64,000 nucleotides of DNA from Akkermansiaceae bacterium UBA4589 (GCA_002387565.1 DGJT01000018.1:22879-86878); one strand, 5' to 3'; counted from the stretch's first letter, positions 34,571-43,756 are shown. The notes: generated from the sequence alone by a model not told the origin. Numbers and translations are program-made.

Positions 34571-36181
34571 ATGGAAATACCTTATTTAGTCGAAGCACGT
34601 AAAGATACGGGCTTGTTCAACTCTAAAATTGCTATCTGGCTCTTTTTAGCCTCAGAGGTGATGCTCTTTGGTGGCTTATTCTCTAGTTATATTTTCTTGA
34701 GAATTTATGCCGACTACCCATGGCCAGAACGTTCATTACCTATTCTTCCAGGTTACATTAACACTTTTGTACTTATTGGGTCATCGATTACAGTCGTATT
34801 TGCTTGGGCAGCCTTAAAACTACGCAAGTATGGTTGGTTCCAATTATGGATTGGTATTACTATTGCTTGTGCAGCTCTATTTATGGCTCTCAAAGGTATA
34901 GAGTATAATGTGAAATTTAATCACCAAGCTGCGCAACATTTAGATGGTACTATCGTAGAAGGTCACTTGAGCTATGCTAAGCTCAAGGATGGCATTGTGA
35001 AGTACCCTGAGCACAAGAAAGCCAAAGCAGGGCATGGGGATAGTCATGACAGCCATGATAAGGCTAAAGACTCTCATGCGGCTCCTAGTGGCTACGAAAA
35101 AATCCCAGCTAATGTGATTAACTTTTCTACGAATGAGCTTAGTATTAACCTTAAAACTTACGTAGAGAACAAAAAGAGAATTAAATTCCTCAATGATCAA
35201 GCAGCAGAACAGAAGCAAGAATTAGTTTCTGTTGAAACAGGTGAGCCGCTCACGCTTGAGTTATTGGATAAAGCAAGAAAAGACTACCGTGCTAATTTTG
35301 CTCATAATGAAGATTTGCAAGCTAAGTGGTTGCGCGAGGCATGGGACAAAGCACGCGAGAAAGATAGCGAAAGCCCTAATTGGAAATTAGCTAGAACTCT
35401 CAAAGTAGAGCCAAATCCAGCTGACCCTGAGCTAAAAACTGTAGTCAACACCCTCAAGTTCAAAACTAAAAGTGGTGATCCAGTAGTCTTTCGCTTTAAG
35501 CCTACAGAGGTCAGAGAATACCCAGAGTCAGCTATCCTTAAGGGTGGTGTCGCTCTTAGTGGTAAGCTACTTAGAAGTCCGCTCATCCTTCATGTTGATG
35601 GTTTAGACTTTAGAGCACTTGCTACTGCTGCTGAGGCACTAGGCAAAGAGCCAATGGAAGAAATTGAGAAAAGCTGGATTATTCAAAATAACCCAGATAT
35701 TGCCAAAATCTGGCATGCTCACCTCAAAGACATCGAGAAGCTTACCAAGCATTTAGAAGAGAGAGGCCAAGAGCCTAACGAGGTTGATTTATACCGCCTC
35801 AACTGGAAAGAAATCGTGGCTTACCTCGAGGGAACTTCCCCTAATGATATTAAAGACAGCCTTGTAGAAAAATTCAAAGGCCCAGATTATTACAAGCGTC
35901 ATTTCCCAGAAGTCACACTCGAGCGTAATCAGATTCATTTTGAGTCTAAATTCACTCCACGTTGGAATAACTTCTATGCGATTTATTTCATCATTACAGG
36001 TTTACATGGCTTGCACGTGATTGGTGGCGCGATTGTACTCTTCTATTTTGGCTTTAGAAGTAGAAAAATGTACGAATCGAATCCAACATGGCTGACAAAC
36101 CGTGTAGAGGTGGCTGGTTTATTCTGGCACTTTGTTGATTTGGTCTGGATTTTCTTATTCCCAGTACTTTACCTCATGTAA
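34571..36181 (+). CDS. coxC: Cytochrome c oxidase subunit III with about 345-residue insertion
   Basis: Subunit III stabilises the oxidase core. The N-terminal part (1-113) has the usual helices, including [20 protein letters not shown] and [20 protein letters not shown]. The C-terminal part (about 460-536) has [15 protein letters not shown] and the final [20 protein letters not shown]. Between them, where normal subunits III (about 200-260 residues) pass directly from helix to helix, lies a hydrophilic insertion of about 345 residues. It contains a His/Asp/Lys-rich stretch ([15 protein letters not shown], near 155-169) and helical charged regions without recognised domains. Translation is continuous. 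Which membrane side the insertion faces was not resolved. Confidence 0.93.
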   Translation: MEIPYLVEARKDTGLFNSKIAIWLFLASEVMLFGGLFSSYIFLRIYADYPWPERSLPILPGYINTFVLIGSSITVVFAWAALKLRKYGWFQLWIGITIACAALFMALKGIEYNVKFNHQAAQHLDGTIVEGHLSYAKLKDGIVKYPEHKKAKAGHGDSHDSHDKAKDSHAAPSGYEKIPANVINFSTNELSINLKTYVENKKRIKFLNDQAAEQKQELVSVETGEPLTLELLDKARKDYRANFAHNEDLQAKWLREAWDKAREKDSESPNWKLARTLKVEPNPADPELKTVVNTLKFKTKSGDPVVFRFKPTEVREYPESAILKGGVALSGKLLRSPLILHVDGLDFRALATAAEALGKEPMEEIEKSWIIQNNPDIAKIWHAHLKDIEKLTKHLEERGQEPNEVDLYRLNWKEIVAYLEGTSPNDIKDSLVEKFKGPDYYKRHFPEVTLERNQIHFESKFTPRWNNFYAIYFIITGLHGLHVIGGAIVLFYFGFRSRKMYESNPTWLTNRVEVAGLFWHFVDLVWIFLFPVLYLM

Positions 36182-36223
36182 TTTTTTTTTAACTTTTCTA
36201 TTCACACTTAAATTTTATTTATT

Positions 36224-36565
36224 ATGGCAGGAGATTCTCCACAAGAAATCATGAAAGCAGTTAAGTTTTACTGCATTATTGGAGCATGTTTATTTGGCTG
36301 TACAGTATTAACTGTATCAGTAGCAACGGTTGAGTTTTTTGATAGAGGTGCCCGTGGTTTTGATACCTTTGATATGGTATTAGGTCTACTGATTGCGACT
36401 TGCAAAGCAACGTTAGTAGCCGCTATCTTTATGCACCTTAATCACGAGAAAAAAATGATTCATTGGATCTTTTTTGGCTCGCTCGTGATGGCTCTTATCG
36501 GCTTTCTTATTTTCTATCTCGCTTTCTGGGACCCTATTAGTTTCGAAGGTTTTTACCTTGGTTAA
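36224..36565 (+). CDS. coxD: Cytochrome c oxidase subunit IV family protein
   Basis: This 113-residue protein has three membrane helices. The middle one contains the family signature LGLLIATCKATLVAAIFMHL, where the KAxLVAxxFMHL pattern defines prokaryotic subunit IV (CtaF/CoxD type). The final helix reads FFGSLVMALIGFLIFYLAFW. It is an accessory subunit aiding oxidase stability. It lies 42 bases after coxC. Confidence 0.9.
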   Translation: MAGDSPQEIMKAVKFYCIIGACLFGCTVLTVSVATVEFFDRGARGFDTFDMVLGLLIATCKATLVAAIFMHLNHEKKMIHWIFFGSLVMALIGFLIFYLAFWDPISFEGFYLG

Positions 36566-36582
36566 TTTCACTTATAAACATC

Positions 36583-36774
36583 ATGTCGCTCAAAGAATTT
36601 CATCTTATTTTTATCAGTATCGTTAGTTTGCTTTTTTTAGGGCTGACTATTTATGCTGTCTTCAATGAATTTCACATAGTAGCGACAGCTTTCTTTGCGC
36701 TTTTAACGTTAGTCACACCATACTACGGCTGGAAATTCCGTAGTAAAATTCAAAAAATTGAATCACAATTCTAA
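36583..36774 (+). CDS. Small two-helix membrane protein in oxidase operon
   Basis: This 63-residue protein is made of two hydrophobic helices (about 8-27 and 31-50) followed by a basic tail, WKFRSKIQKIESQF. No family is recognised. It is 17 bases after coxD and its stop is four bases before the next small gene, so all appear co-transcribed. A role as an accessory or assembly subunit is inferred from position only. Confidence 0.65.
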   Translation: MSLKEFHLIFISIVSLLFLGLTIYAVFNEFHIVATAFFALLTLVTPYYGWKFRSKIQKIESQF

Positions 36775-36778
36775 AATT

Positions 36779-36958
36779 ATGTTATCATCATTAATAGCTT
36801 GTAGTGTCTGTATTGGAAGAGGTCCTGATCAACAGGATTCTATTGCTATGGGTTGGGCAATTTTGTTTATGATTGTGCTCACCTTACCTCTTTTAAGCTC
36901 CATTGTTTTCTTCATGGTGCGCATGGCTCGTAATGCCAAATTACATGAGCAAAACTAA
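36779..36958 (+). CDS. Small single-helix membrane protein in oxidase operon
   Basis: This 59-residue protein starts at the ATG four bases after the previous stop. An upstream in-frame ATG at 36758 would overlap the preceding gene by 17 bases and is less likely. It has an N-terminal segment with two cysteines (LIACSVCIGRG) and one long membrane helix (about 24-47), then a basic tail. The size and position resemble the small accessory subunits of other oxidases, but it is not recognised. Confidence 0.6.
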   Translation: MLSSLIACSVCIGRGPDQQDSIAMGWAILFMIVLTLPLLSSIVFFMVRMARNAKLHEQN

Positions 36959-36988
36959 TTTTATTACACCACTCTTTTTTCATCAATT

Positions 36989-37720
36989 ATGAACATCAAA
37001 GAACTCTTTACTTTCTCTGAAAACTACTCTGAACATGGTTTCCAACTAGACCAGTTTATCAACTTTGTTCAGTATTTCATGATCGCTCTTTTTATAGGTT
37101 GGTCAATTTTCTTCTTTGTCTGTCTCTTTAGATTCTGGCACAAGAAAAACCCTAAATCTAACAAAGGTGTTCAAGGCCATGCTTCTTACCATGTTGAAAT
37201 TGGTGTGATTATTATTGAGGCGATTCTCTTACTTGCGTTTGCGTTCCCTCTTTGGAAAGAGCGCTCAGACAGCTTTGAAAAAGTGATGCTCAGCAAACCA
37301 GAACGTGTACGTGTGGTAGGTTGGCAGTTTGGTTGGACTTATCACTACCCTGGTAAAGACGGACTCTTTGGTCGTATTGATGCTCGCCAAATCAGTGGTT
37401 CTAATGAACTAGGTATCGACAAGAACGATCCGAATGGTGCTGATGATTTTACTGCAGCAATCCTTAAAATCCCAGTAGGTATCCCAGCTATTTTACAAGT
37501 CACCTCTAAAGACGTGATTCATAACTACGCCATCATCCCAATGCGTATCCAACAAGACGCCCTCCCAGGCAAAGACATTCCCATGTGGTTCACACCTATT
37601 AAAACCATGGAAACCTACGTCGTTTGTGGTCAGCTCTGTGGTGAAGGTCATGCGAACATGGTGGGGACTATGGAGGTGATAGAAGAAGAGGAGTATCGTG
37701 AATGGTACGCCGCTCAGTAA
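36989..37720 (+). CDS. coxB: Cytochrome c oxidase subunit II with CuA site
   Basis: Subunit II takes electrons from cytochrome c at the binuclear CuA centre. The 243-residue protein has two membrane helices (about 25-48 and 70-88) and a periplasmic cupredoxin domain. It keeps VGWQFGWTYHYPG (electron-entry tryptophan) and the CuA ligands DVIHNYAIIP and VVCGQLCGEGHANM. No C-terminal heme domain is present, so the enzyme is aa3-like in this subunit rather than caa3. The gene is last in the operon, after subunits I, III and IV, an unusual order. A structured repeat follows its stop by ten bases. Confidence 0.96.
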   Translation: MNIKELFTFSENYSEHGFQLDQFINFVQYFMIALFIGWSIFFFVCLFRFWHKKNPKSNKGVQGHASYHVEIGVIIIEAILLLAFAFPLWKERSDSFEKVMLSKPERVRVVGWQFGWTYHYPGKDGLFGRIDARQISGSNELGIDKNDPNGADDFTAAILKIPVGIPAILQVTSKDVIHNYAIIPMRIQQDALPGKDIPMWFTPIKTMETYVVCGQLCGEGHANMVGTMEVIEEEEYREWYAAQ

Positions 37721-37730
37721 TTAGAAGGCT

Positions 37731-37833
37731 CTTTTGGCGATTAAGCGATTTGTCTCAGTCTGTCGCAGTGCTCGAGTAACTCTATTTACACTGTGCTCTG
37801 CGGTTCTTCAACAAACCGCTTACTCATCCAAAA
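37731..37833 (+). repeat. Structured 3' element, copy A (after coxB)
   Basis: This 103-base element starts ten bases after the coxB stop. It opens with CTTTTGG and closes with CCAAAA, forming the outer stem. A second stem pairs AAGCGATTTG with CAAACCGCTT at nine of ten positions. An inner stem pairs CGCAG (37764-37768) with CTGCG (37798-37802), and the apex pairs GTAA with TTAC. The same plan recurs at 39994, 57499 and 61705. It could act as a transcript end or 3'-UTR stabiliser for the respiratory operon; no clean T-run follows. Confidence 0.85.
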
Positions 37834-37835
37834 CC

Positions 37836-37863
37836 GTCAATCAATGAAGATTCATTGATTGAC
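37836..37863. repeat. Perfect 13-bp inverted repeat with 2-base loop
   Basis: GTCAATCAATGAA is followed by GA and its exact complement. It lies two bases after repeat copy A. It is a perfect hairpin but has no T-run on either side, so it is a protein site, a processing signal or a remnant of a mobile element end rather than a standard terminator. Confidence 0.8.
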
Positions 37864-37885
37864 TTAGCACTTCTAATAAAAGTGA

Positions 37886-37943
37886 TAGTTTTTGCTACAC
37901 TGCGCAGCATGTTTTCATTCAGCGGCTATTCTCATCAAAAATC
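37886..37943 (+). repeat. Partial copy of the structured 3' element, in the gap before clcA
   Basis: The segment matches the right half of copy B closely: ACTGCGC, then ATTCAGCGGCTATTCTCATC followed by A's. Its left half is not recognisable. A shorter echo (GTCATCCAAAATA) lies near 37972-37984. The rest of the 421-base gap between coxB and clcA (to 38141) shows no gene and no clear promoter; it contains short AT-rich and GC-richer patches only. Confidence 0.65.
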
Positions 37944-38141
37944 CCACGCTTAATTTACGATTTTAAGCTTAGTCATCCAAAATATGGAATGATTTGTGTG
38001 GGGAAATATAAAGACCAAGCTTAATAAGTTTTACTCCTTTGCGGCTTGGCGTGAGCTTTAATTGGGGTGGTGCTGACCTAAAATATAAAAAGCCTTGGAT
38101 TTCTGGGGATTCGTGGCTAATGTCTTGGCTCTGCAAATTTC

Positions 38142-39983
38142 ATGAGAAATGAAGCAGAAGTAGGGGTGCTTATGATGTTTAAACAAGAGATTAAGTCAGC
38201 TGGTTCGCTCGCTAACTTTTTGCGAGTTCGTTTTACCGATAGTCAGCGCTTTATGTTACTCTGCTTGATTGTAGGGCTGAGCTGTGGTTTGGCTGCGGTG
38301 GCGTTTCATTGGGTGATTCATTCGCTATTTGATGTGGTATGGCATACCGCTATTCAATCGTCTAAGCCGTTGTTTGTGCTCATCATGTTAGGAGCTCCCA
38401 CCTTGGCAGGTTTATTAGTCGGTGTTGTGGTGCAAAAATGGGCACCTGATGCGGCAGGCAGTGGTATTCCTCAAACCAAGATTGCCTACTATAATAAGGG
38501 TGGCAAAATCTCTATTTTTACAGGGCTGTGGCGTTTTATGCTCGGTGCGGTTTATGTGGGCTTAGGAAACAGTCTAGGTAGAGAAGGGCCTACAGTACAT
38601 TTCTCTGCGGCTATTGCCTCACGTTTAGGGCGTTGGGCATTTCGTGATGCGTCACGTGTGCAATCCATGTTGCCTGTGGGTATGGCTGCAGGTATTGCGG
38701 CTGCCTTTAATGCCCCTATATCTGCGCTGACGTTCGTTTTTGAAGAATTGCTAGACAACTTCTCTATGAAGGCGTTGGGAGGCATGGTGGTTGCAGTAGT
38801 GATTGCAGCTGCTGCCTCACGTACTTTGTTAGGTGAAGACCCTGTGCTTAATACTCATCTCATCGGTGATTATACCACTTCAGGCTGGATGTTTGTGGCT
38901 CTGCCATTAGGTTTATTAGCAGGTATCATTGGCTACGGGTTTACGAGATCTGTATTAGGCCTACGCCTTAAGTTCAAAGAATGGAAATGCCCTAAATGGC
39001 TGAACCCTGCCATTGGTGGCTTAAGTTGTGGTTTGATAGGCTTATTGGCGTGGCAATTAACTGGTTATGTGGGCGAAGCGCAAAATTCAGTGTTTTCGAT
39101 TGGCTATGAGAGCTTAGAACTCGCCTTCCAAAACAAACTCACCCTAACAGCGATTACTGTACTTTTAATCCTCAAAATGTTTGCGGTTGTGGTGACCTAT
39201 GCGAGTGGGGGTTCAGGGGGCTTGTTTTCACCAACGCTCTATTTAGGAGGGATGTTGGGGGCTTTGGCTGGCTTGGTGCTGACTCAAGTACATCAGTTTT
39301 CTCCTTGGATTCCTAACTTCCCTGATACCGCTCAAGTGGTAGGAGGCTGCGTCTTATTGGGTATGGGAGCTATGTTCGCCTCAGTGGTTCGTTGCCCCTT
39401 TACTTCGTTAATTATTATTTTTGAACTTACGGGGAACTACTCACTCATTCTACCTCTTATGGCAGGTAATATGCTCGCTTACGGACTCTCACGTAGGCTG
39501 CAGCCTGTGAGTATGTATAATGCCTTGATTATGCAGGATGGTGTTAATTTGCGTAGCTTACCTGCCTATCAAGGAGTGCAGGATTATCGTAAGTTGCCGA
39601 TTCAAGCCATTATGACTTATCAGCCTTATACCTTATTTGTCAAAGCGACGACAGGTGAGTCGCTCAAGATGATTAGAGAGACTAACCATAGCTATCACGC
39701 TTACCCAGTGGTCGATGCTGATGATAAACTCTGTGGGGTTATTACCTTGCATGAGCTCAGAGAAAACTCAACAGAAACCACCATAGAATCACTCATTCAA
39801 AATCAAGATCTCCTCGTCATTAATCAAAACAGCTCCATACACCAAGCCGCCAGAGCCATGGTCAGCAGGGATTACCAACAAGCCCCCATAGTAGCTCCCA
39901 ACGATGAACAAAAGCTTATTGGCTGGGTGACGATGAATGATATTGTACGTCAGCAAAACACTTTAGAGGCTGATGAGGCGTGA
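38142..39983 (+). CDS. ClC-family chloride channel/transporter with CBS domains
   Basis: This 613-residue membrane protein has the ClC anion-path signatures GSGIPQTK (near 108), GREGPTVH (near 146, carrying the external gating glutamate) and GSGGLFSPTLY (near 356). A C-terminal pair of CBS domains (about 490-605) follows, which usually bind adenine nucleotides. The gating glutamate suggests either a proton-coupled exchanger or a gated channel. In-frame ATGs at 38172 and 38175 are possible alternative starts that would remove a charged N-terminal extension. Structured repeat copy B follows the stop by ten bases. Confidence 0.92.
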   Translation: MRNEAEVGVLMMFKQEIKSAGSLANFLRVRFTDSQRFMLLCLIVGLSCGLAAVAFHWVIHSLFDVVWHTAIQSSKPLFVLIMLGAPTLAGLLVGVVVQKWAPDAAGSGIPQTKIAYYNKGGKISIFTGLWRFMLGAVYVGLGNSLGREGPTVHFSAAIASRLGRWAFRDASRVQSMLPVGMAAGIAAAFNAPISALTFVFEELLDNFSMKALGGMVVAVVIAAAASRTLLGEDPVLNTHLIGDYTTSGWMFVALPLGLLAGIIGYGFTRSVLGLRLKFKEWKCPKWLNPAIGGLSCGLIGLLAWQLTGYVGEAQNSVFSIGYESLELAFQNKLTLTAITVLLILKMFAVVVTYASGGSGGLFSPTLYLGGMLGALAGLVLTQVHQFSPWIPNFPDTAQVVGGCVLLGMGAMFASVVRCPFTSLIIIFELTGNYSLILPLMAGNMLAYGLSRRLQPVSMYNALIMQDGVNLRSLPAYQGVQDYRKLPIQAIMTYQPYTLFVKATTGESLKMIRETNHSYHAYPVVDADDKLCGVITLHELRENSTETTIESLIQNQDLLVINQNSSIHQAARAMVSRDYQQAPIVAPNDEQKLIGWVTMNDIVRQQNTLEADEA

Positions 39984-39993
39984 TTAGGTTGCT

Positions 39994-40094
39994 CTTTTGG
40001 CGATAATAACCACTTCCTAAAACTGCCGTGGTGCTCATGAATCTTTTATTCACTGCGCGCCACGTTTTTATTCAGCGGCTATTCTCATCCAAAA
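39994..40094 (+). repeat. Structured 3' element, copy B (after clcA)
   Basis: This 101-base element starts ten bases after the clcA stop. Outer ends are CTTTTGG and CCAAAA. The inner stem is CGTGG (40027-40031) with CCACG (40060-40064), a paired change relative to the other copies. The apical stem is TGAAT/ATTCA around a CTTTT loop. It lies between convergent clcA and the M16 protease gene. The remaining 80 bases of the gap hold nothing recognised. Confidence 0.85.
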
Positions 40095-40176
40095 TAACTA
40101 ACCTAGGTTATAAGTAGTATATAGTATATTCGGGCAGAGTTTCTATTACTTCATCTGCTTTATTCAGAGGATAAAT

Positions 40177-41475
40177 CTACTTTTCGCTGCCGAGGCTGAT
40201 GTTGTAGTGCGGGGTGTCGGCAAAGAGGGTTTGGCTGAGGGTGTGGATTTGCTCTAAGCTGACATTGTTGATTCTGGTTTGGTATTGCTCTGGTGAGATG
40301 AGTTTGCCTTTGTGGAGGAGATGTTGGCTGAGCCAGTTGAGGTGAGCATGGCTGGACTCAAGCGATTTTAAGACCTGCCCTAAGTGGAAGTCTTTGGCTC
40401 TCTGCAGCTCATCCGCTGTGATAGGCTGATTAATCATACTATCAAAAACGTGTTGTAGGCTGGCTTTAGATTGATTCACTTTGCTGAGGTCGCAACCCAT
40501 GGTGACTTCGAGTGCGCCGACATCTTGGTAGAGGGATAAATGCGAAGCGATATGGTAACAGAGACCTTGTTTTTCTCGTAGTTCGACAAACAGGCGTGAG
40601 GACATGGATGAACCTAATATCAGATTGAGTAAGGTGAGAGTGGCAGTGTCCTCACTGCGGTAGCTCATGGTTGGAATACCAATTCCAATATGAGTTTGCT
40701 CTAGGTTGGGCTTGTGTTGGTGAGAGGTGATGGTCTCTACGCTACGAAAGCCTTCAAATGGAGAGGTGTTGATATGCCCTGTAAAATTGAGCTCGAGTTG
40801 AGCTAATTGTTGACTGACTATTTGGCAGACTTGTTCATGGCTGTAGGGCGAGCTAATAATAATCAGATTGTCCTCACTAAAATAATGCTGTTTCCAAAAA
40901 CTCATCAGAGTTTCACGGTCTAAACCATTCACTGATTCAGGACTGCCGGCAATACTGCGACCTAGTGCGTGTGGTTGCCAGAGAGACTCGGCGAGGAGTT
41001 CGTCGAGGTAGTCGCTAGGGTTTTCTTGGCCTAGGGTTATTTCCTCTAGGATGACCTCGCGTTCCTTGTCAATTTCATCAGCGGGGAATAGTGAGCACCA
41101 CGCCATCTGCATGAGGGTGTTGAGGAGTGGCTCTAGGTGGTCATGCGGTCCAAAAGTCTCTAGTCCTGTGTATTCTTGAGTGGTGTAAGCCTCGATGTCA
41201 GCACCTAGTTGTTCACTAAATTTAAGGAGGTCGATAGCGGAATACTCAGGTGTGCCTTTGAACAAGAGGTGCTCTATAAAATGAGCAGCGCCATTGAGTG
41301 AGGCTGTTTCGTGTCGACTACCCACAGGGATGTAAATACCAATAGCCGCACCCTTAAAATAGGGTTGAGTGGCTGTCGCTACACGTATGCCTTGTGGGTT
41401 CGTGCCGCAAGCTAATGTGGATAACTCAAAAACATCAGTTTGGACAGTGGTTGCTGTGGAAGGATTGGCAATCAT
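40177..41475 (-). CDS. M16-family zinc peptidase (processing peptidase type)
   Basis: The inverted zinc motif HFIEH is at residues 65-69, with the downstream glutamate in the EREVILEEI segment (near 145). The 432-residue length fits a single-chain bacterial M16B peptidase (PqqL/YmxG-like). A C-terminal M16 domain follows, including the FVELREKQGLCYHIAS block near 300. No signal peptide is visible, so it is probably cytoplasmic. Its start overlaps the ispD stop by four bases (ATGA type), so the two are translationally coupled although functionally unrelated. Confidence 0.92.
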   Translation of the reverse strand: MIANPSTATTVQTDVFELSTLACGTNPQGIRVATATQPYFKGAAIGIYIPVGSRHETASLNGAAHFIEHLLFKGTPEYSAIDLLKFSEQLGADIEAYTTQEYTGLETFGPHDHLEPLLNTLMQMAWCSLFPADEIDKEREVILEEITLGQENPSDYLDELLAESLWQPHALGRSIAGSPESVNGLDRETLMSFWKQHYFSEDNLIIISSPYSHEQVCQIVSQQLAQLELNFTGHINTSPFEGFRSVETITSHQHKPNLEQTHIGIGIPTMSYRSEDTATLTLLNLILGSSMSSRLFVELREKQGLCYHIASHLSLYQDVGALEVTMGCDLSKVNQSKASLQHVFDSMINQPITADELQRAKDFHLGQVLKSLESSHAHLNWLSQHLLHKGKLISPEQYQTRINNVSLEQIHTLSQTLFADTPHYNISLGSEK

Positions 41476-42164
41476 GAAGATGGGTCGGATGTATTAAGCC
41501 ACGCTTGAGCCAGTTGAAAATCTTGTGGGTTAGTGAGCTTGAGATTGAGGCTGCTAGGCTCGATAAAATGGACAGGTTGCTTGAGGTTTTCAATCGCTGA
41601 AATTTCGTCAGTGAGTTTGAGCTCTCCTTCCTGTGCTACTTGATAAGCACGCATCAGGAGTTCTGTCTGGAAAATTTGAGGGGTCTGCATCGCCCAAAGT
41701 GAGTCTCTATCTATGGATTGAGTGATGCCTGAGTTGCTCTGTTGCTTAATGGTGTCAGTCACTCGAGTGGCTAGAGCCATGGCTGCTATTGATGGAGTCT
41801 CAACTGAGGCTGTAATCAGCTTATCTAAATCCTCGTAACTCAGCAAGGGGCGAGCCCCATCGTGGATAAGGATACGACTAGGAAGAGTGTCTAAAGTTTG
41901 GATGAAATCTAAGGCAGATTCTACAGAGGCTTGGCGACTCTCTCCACCATCGATACGTGTGACACGTTGTAGTTGAGAATCCTTAAACTCTAGTTGCTCA
42001 AAGCGGGCTTGCGGGGTCACCACAAGCAGATGCTCAATGGAAGCATGAGCTAATAGAGCATCGATAGTACGTTGGAGGACAGTTTTGCCAGCAAGCGGCT
42101 GCATGAGCTTATCAAAACCCATACGTCTGCTCTTTCCATAGGCAACGATGACTCCGATAACCAT
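41472..42164 (-). CDS. ispD: 2-C-methyl-D-erythritol 4-phosphate cytidylyltransferase
   Basis: IspD makes CDP-methylerythritol in the non-mevalonate isoprenoid pathway, which supplies the quinone side chain used by the respiratory operon. The 230-residue protein has the nucleotide-binding loop GVIVAYGKSRRMGFDKL (residues 3-19), ILIHDGARPLLS (near 105), MALATRVTDTIK (near 133) and WAMQTPQIF (near 152). The first loop differs from the usual AAGxGxRM (AYGKSRRM here), but the key Arg, Met and Lys remain. It shares a four-base overlap with the protease gene downstream. Confidence 0.92.
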   Translation of the reverse strand: MVIGVIVAYGKSRRMGFDKLMQPLAGKTVLQRTIDALLAHASIEHLLVVTPQARFEQLEFKDSQLQRVTRIDGGESRQASVESALDFIQTLDTLPSRILIHDGARPLLSYEDLDKLITASVETPSIAAMALATRVTDTIKQQSNSGITQSIDRDSLWAMQTPQIFQTELLMRAYQVAQEGELKLTDEISAIENLKQPVHFIEPSSLNLKLTNPQDFQLAQAWLNTSDPSS

Positions 42165-42176
42165 TAAACTTTTGCT

Positions 42177-42623
42177 TTAGAGGTTGTTGAGAGCTTCTTT
42201 GACTTTAGTCGCGAGAGTTTTGCCATCGGCTCTGCCATCAGTTTTTGCTTTGAGCCATTGAATGAGCTTGCCCATATCTTTTGGACTAGAGGCTCCTGTT
42301 TCGGTAAGACCTTGTTGGATGAAACTATCTAGCTCTTCATCACTAAGAGCAGCAGGTAAATAGACGTTGAGGAGCTCTATTTCAGCAAGCTCTTTATCTG
42401 CTAACTCTTGGCGCTCGGCTTTGAGGTATTGCTCGGTCGCATCTTGGCGTTGTTTGATTTGCTTGCGAATGATGGTGATAATCTCAGCTGAGCCTACTTC
42501 GATTTTTTGGTCAATTTCGACATTTTTAATCGCAGTTTTAAGGGCGCGTAGCGTGTTGAGTTTGACGCTGTCTTTGGCGCGCATAGCGGTTTTGATTTCT
42601 TCGAGAAGTTCTGCTTGAGTCAT
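42177..42623 (-). CDS. yqeY: GatB/YqeY domain protein
   Basis: This 148-residue protein is a stand-alone GatB/YqeY domain. It starts with the pattern LLEEIKTAMRAKDSVKLNTLRALKTAIKN and ends with a GKLIQWLKAKTDGRADGKTLATKVKEAL helix bundle. Related domains help amidotransferases bind tRNA; the stand-alone protein has no settled function. It is cytoplasmic and 12 bases upstream of ispD. Confidence 0.9.
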   Translation of the reverse strand: MTQAELLEEIKTAMRAKDSVKLNTLRALKTAIKNVEIDQKIEVGSAEIITIIRKQIKQRQDATEQYLKAERQELADKELAEIELLNVYLPAALSDEELDSFIQQGLTETGASSPKDMGKLIQWLKAKTDGRADGKTLATKVKEALNNL

Positions 42624-42697
42624 AATGTAAGGGTTGAATTATTCTAAGATGATTTATTGGTTAAAATGACCTATTGAGCAAGCTTTTAAACCCCACC

Positions 42698-43756
42698 TTA
42701 AAAGTTTTCGCTCACTAATTCTACATATCTAACTCCTGAAGGGGTTAGGTAGGGTTTATTATGCATTTTGATAATGCGGTCTCGTGAGCGGTATTGAGGA
42801 GGTAACCAGCTATTGGTGATCCAGTGGATTTGTGGCTTGGATACACGTGTCCAAGAAGGTTCAAATTTAAGAGGAATTCCTGAAGAGCTAAATGAGATAA
42901 TCCAGCTAGGTGAGGAAGCCGGTTTATCGGGGCCAGTGAGCCACGGATAATGCTTGAGGACACTAGGCATATGGTTGCTGGATTTTCTGGTGCAGAGTAC
43001 TTGGTAATAAATCTTAAGGTTGCGCTGTGTCCAATCGGCAATATTAATCAGTTCTTTTTGTGAGGATTTAATCAGGCTGTTGATAGGTAAGCCTGCAAAA
43101 TTAATACCGTTATAAATACCGTGGTTATTGGAATCATTAAAATGTTTGTCATGCCATTTCTTAAATTTGCTAGAGAGAATGAGCCCAAACTCTAGGTGCA
43201 AGTGAGAGCGTGTCTTGTTAATACCTCGACCTGTATAGCCCAAGGTACCAAGTTTGCTGGTGGCATTGAGAAATTGCCCAGGTTTGACATGGATTTCATT
43301 GAGATGAGCGTAGAGACTGTAATACACACCAGAAGGTAAATCGTGAGTTAGCACTACATATTTACCGTAAGAGCTATGACCTGCATCATAATTGCAGTAC
43401 ATGACTTTACCAGGGAAAACAGGTTTGACCTGATCGAGTGGTCTGCCACTGGCGTCACGTTTGATAGGAGCTATGTCGATGCCCTCGTGGAATTTGGTAG
43501 CGATAATACTATTATTATAACGAATGAGGTTACGCACATAACCATACTGGCCACCTTGCCAAGGTTTTGAAGATTTGCCCTCAAAAGTACGATTGGTGTA
43601 CATGTAGAATTTATGAGGTTCCTCGTCTAGGTAATGATTTTGGGTAGGAAATTGTAGGTAGATGAGTTTGCTGACTGTGTTGGCTTGAGCGATAGATTGC
43701 AGCACAAAGCTAAAGACAACGGCGAGTATCAATGAAGCCAATGAATAGAAAGACAT
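42698..43756 (-). CDS. Secreted M23-family (LytM) metallopeptidase
   Basis: This 352-residue protein has a signal peptide ending near AQA (residue 25). The M23 core lies at about 85-195: FHEGIDIAP (zinc His and Asp), YYSLYAHL and HLHLEFG (HxH). These are the lysostaphin-type zinc ligands, so it should be an active endopeptidase acting on peptidoglycan cross-links. About 150 C-terminal residues have no recognised domain. It lies next to a DUF3108 gene on the same strand with a 29-base gap. Confidence 0.88.
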   Translation of the reverse strand: MSFYSLASLILAVVFSFVLQSIAQANTVSKLIYLQFPTQNHYLDEEPHKFYMYTNRTFEGKSSKPWQGGQYGYVRNLIRYNNSIIATKFHEGIDIAPIKRDASGRPLDQVKPVFPGKVMYCNYDAGHSSYGKYVVLTHDLPSGVYYSLYAHLNEIHVKPGQFLNATSKLGTLGYTGRGINKTRSHLHLEFGLILSSKFKKWHDKHFNDSNNHGIYNGINFAGLPINSLIKSSQKELINIADWTQRNLKIYYQVLCTRKSSNHMPSVLKHYPWLTGPDKPASSPSWIISFSSSGIPLKFEPSWTRVSKPQIHWITNSWLPPQYRSRDRIIKMHNKPYLTPSGVRYVELVSENF

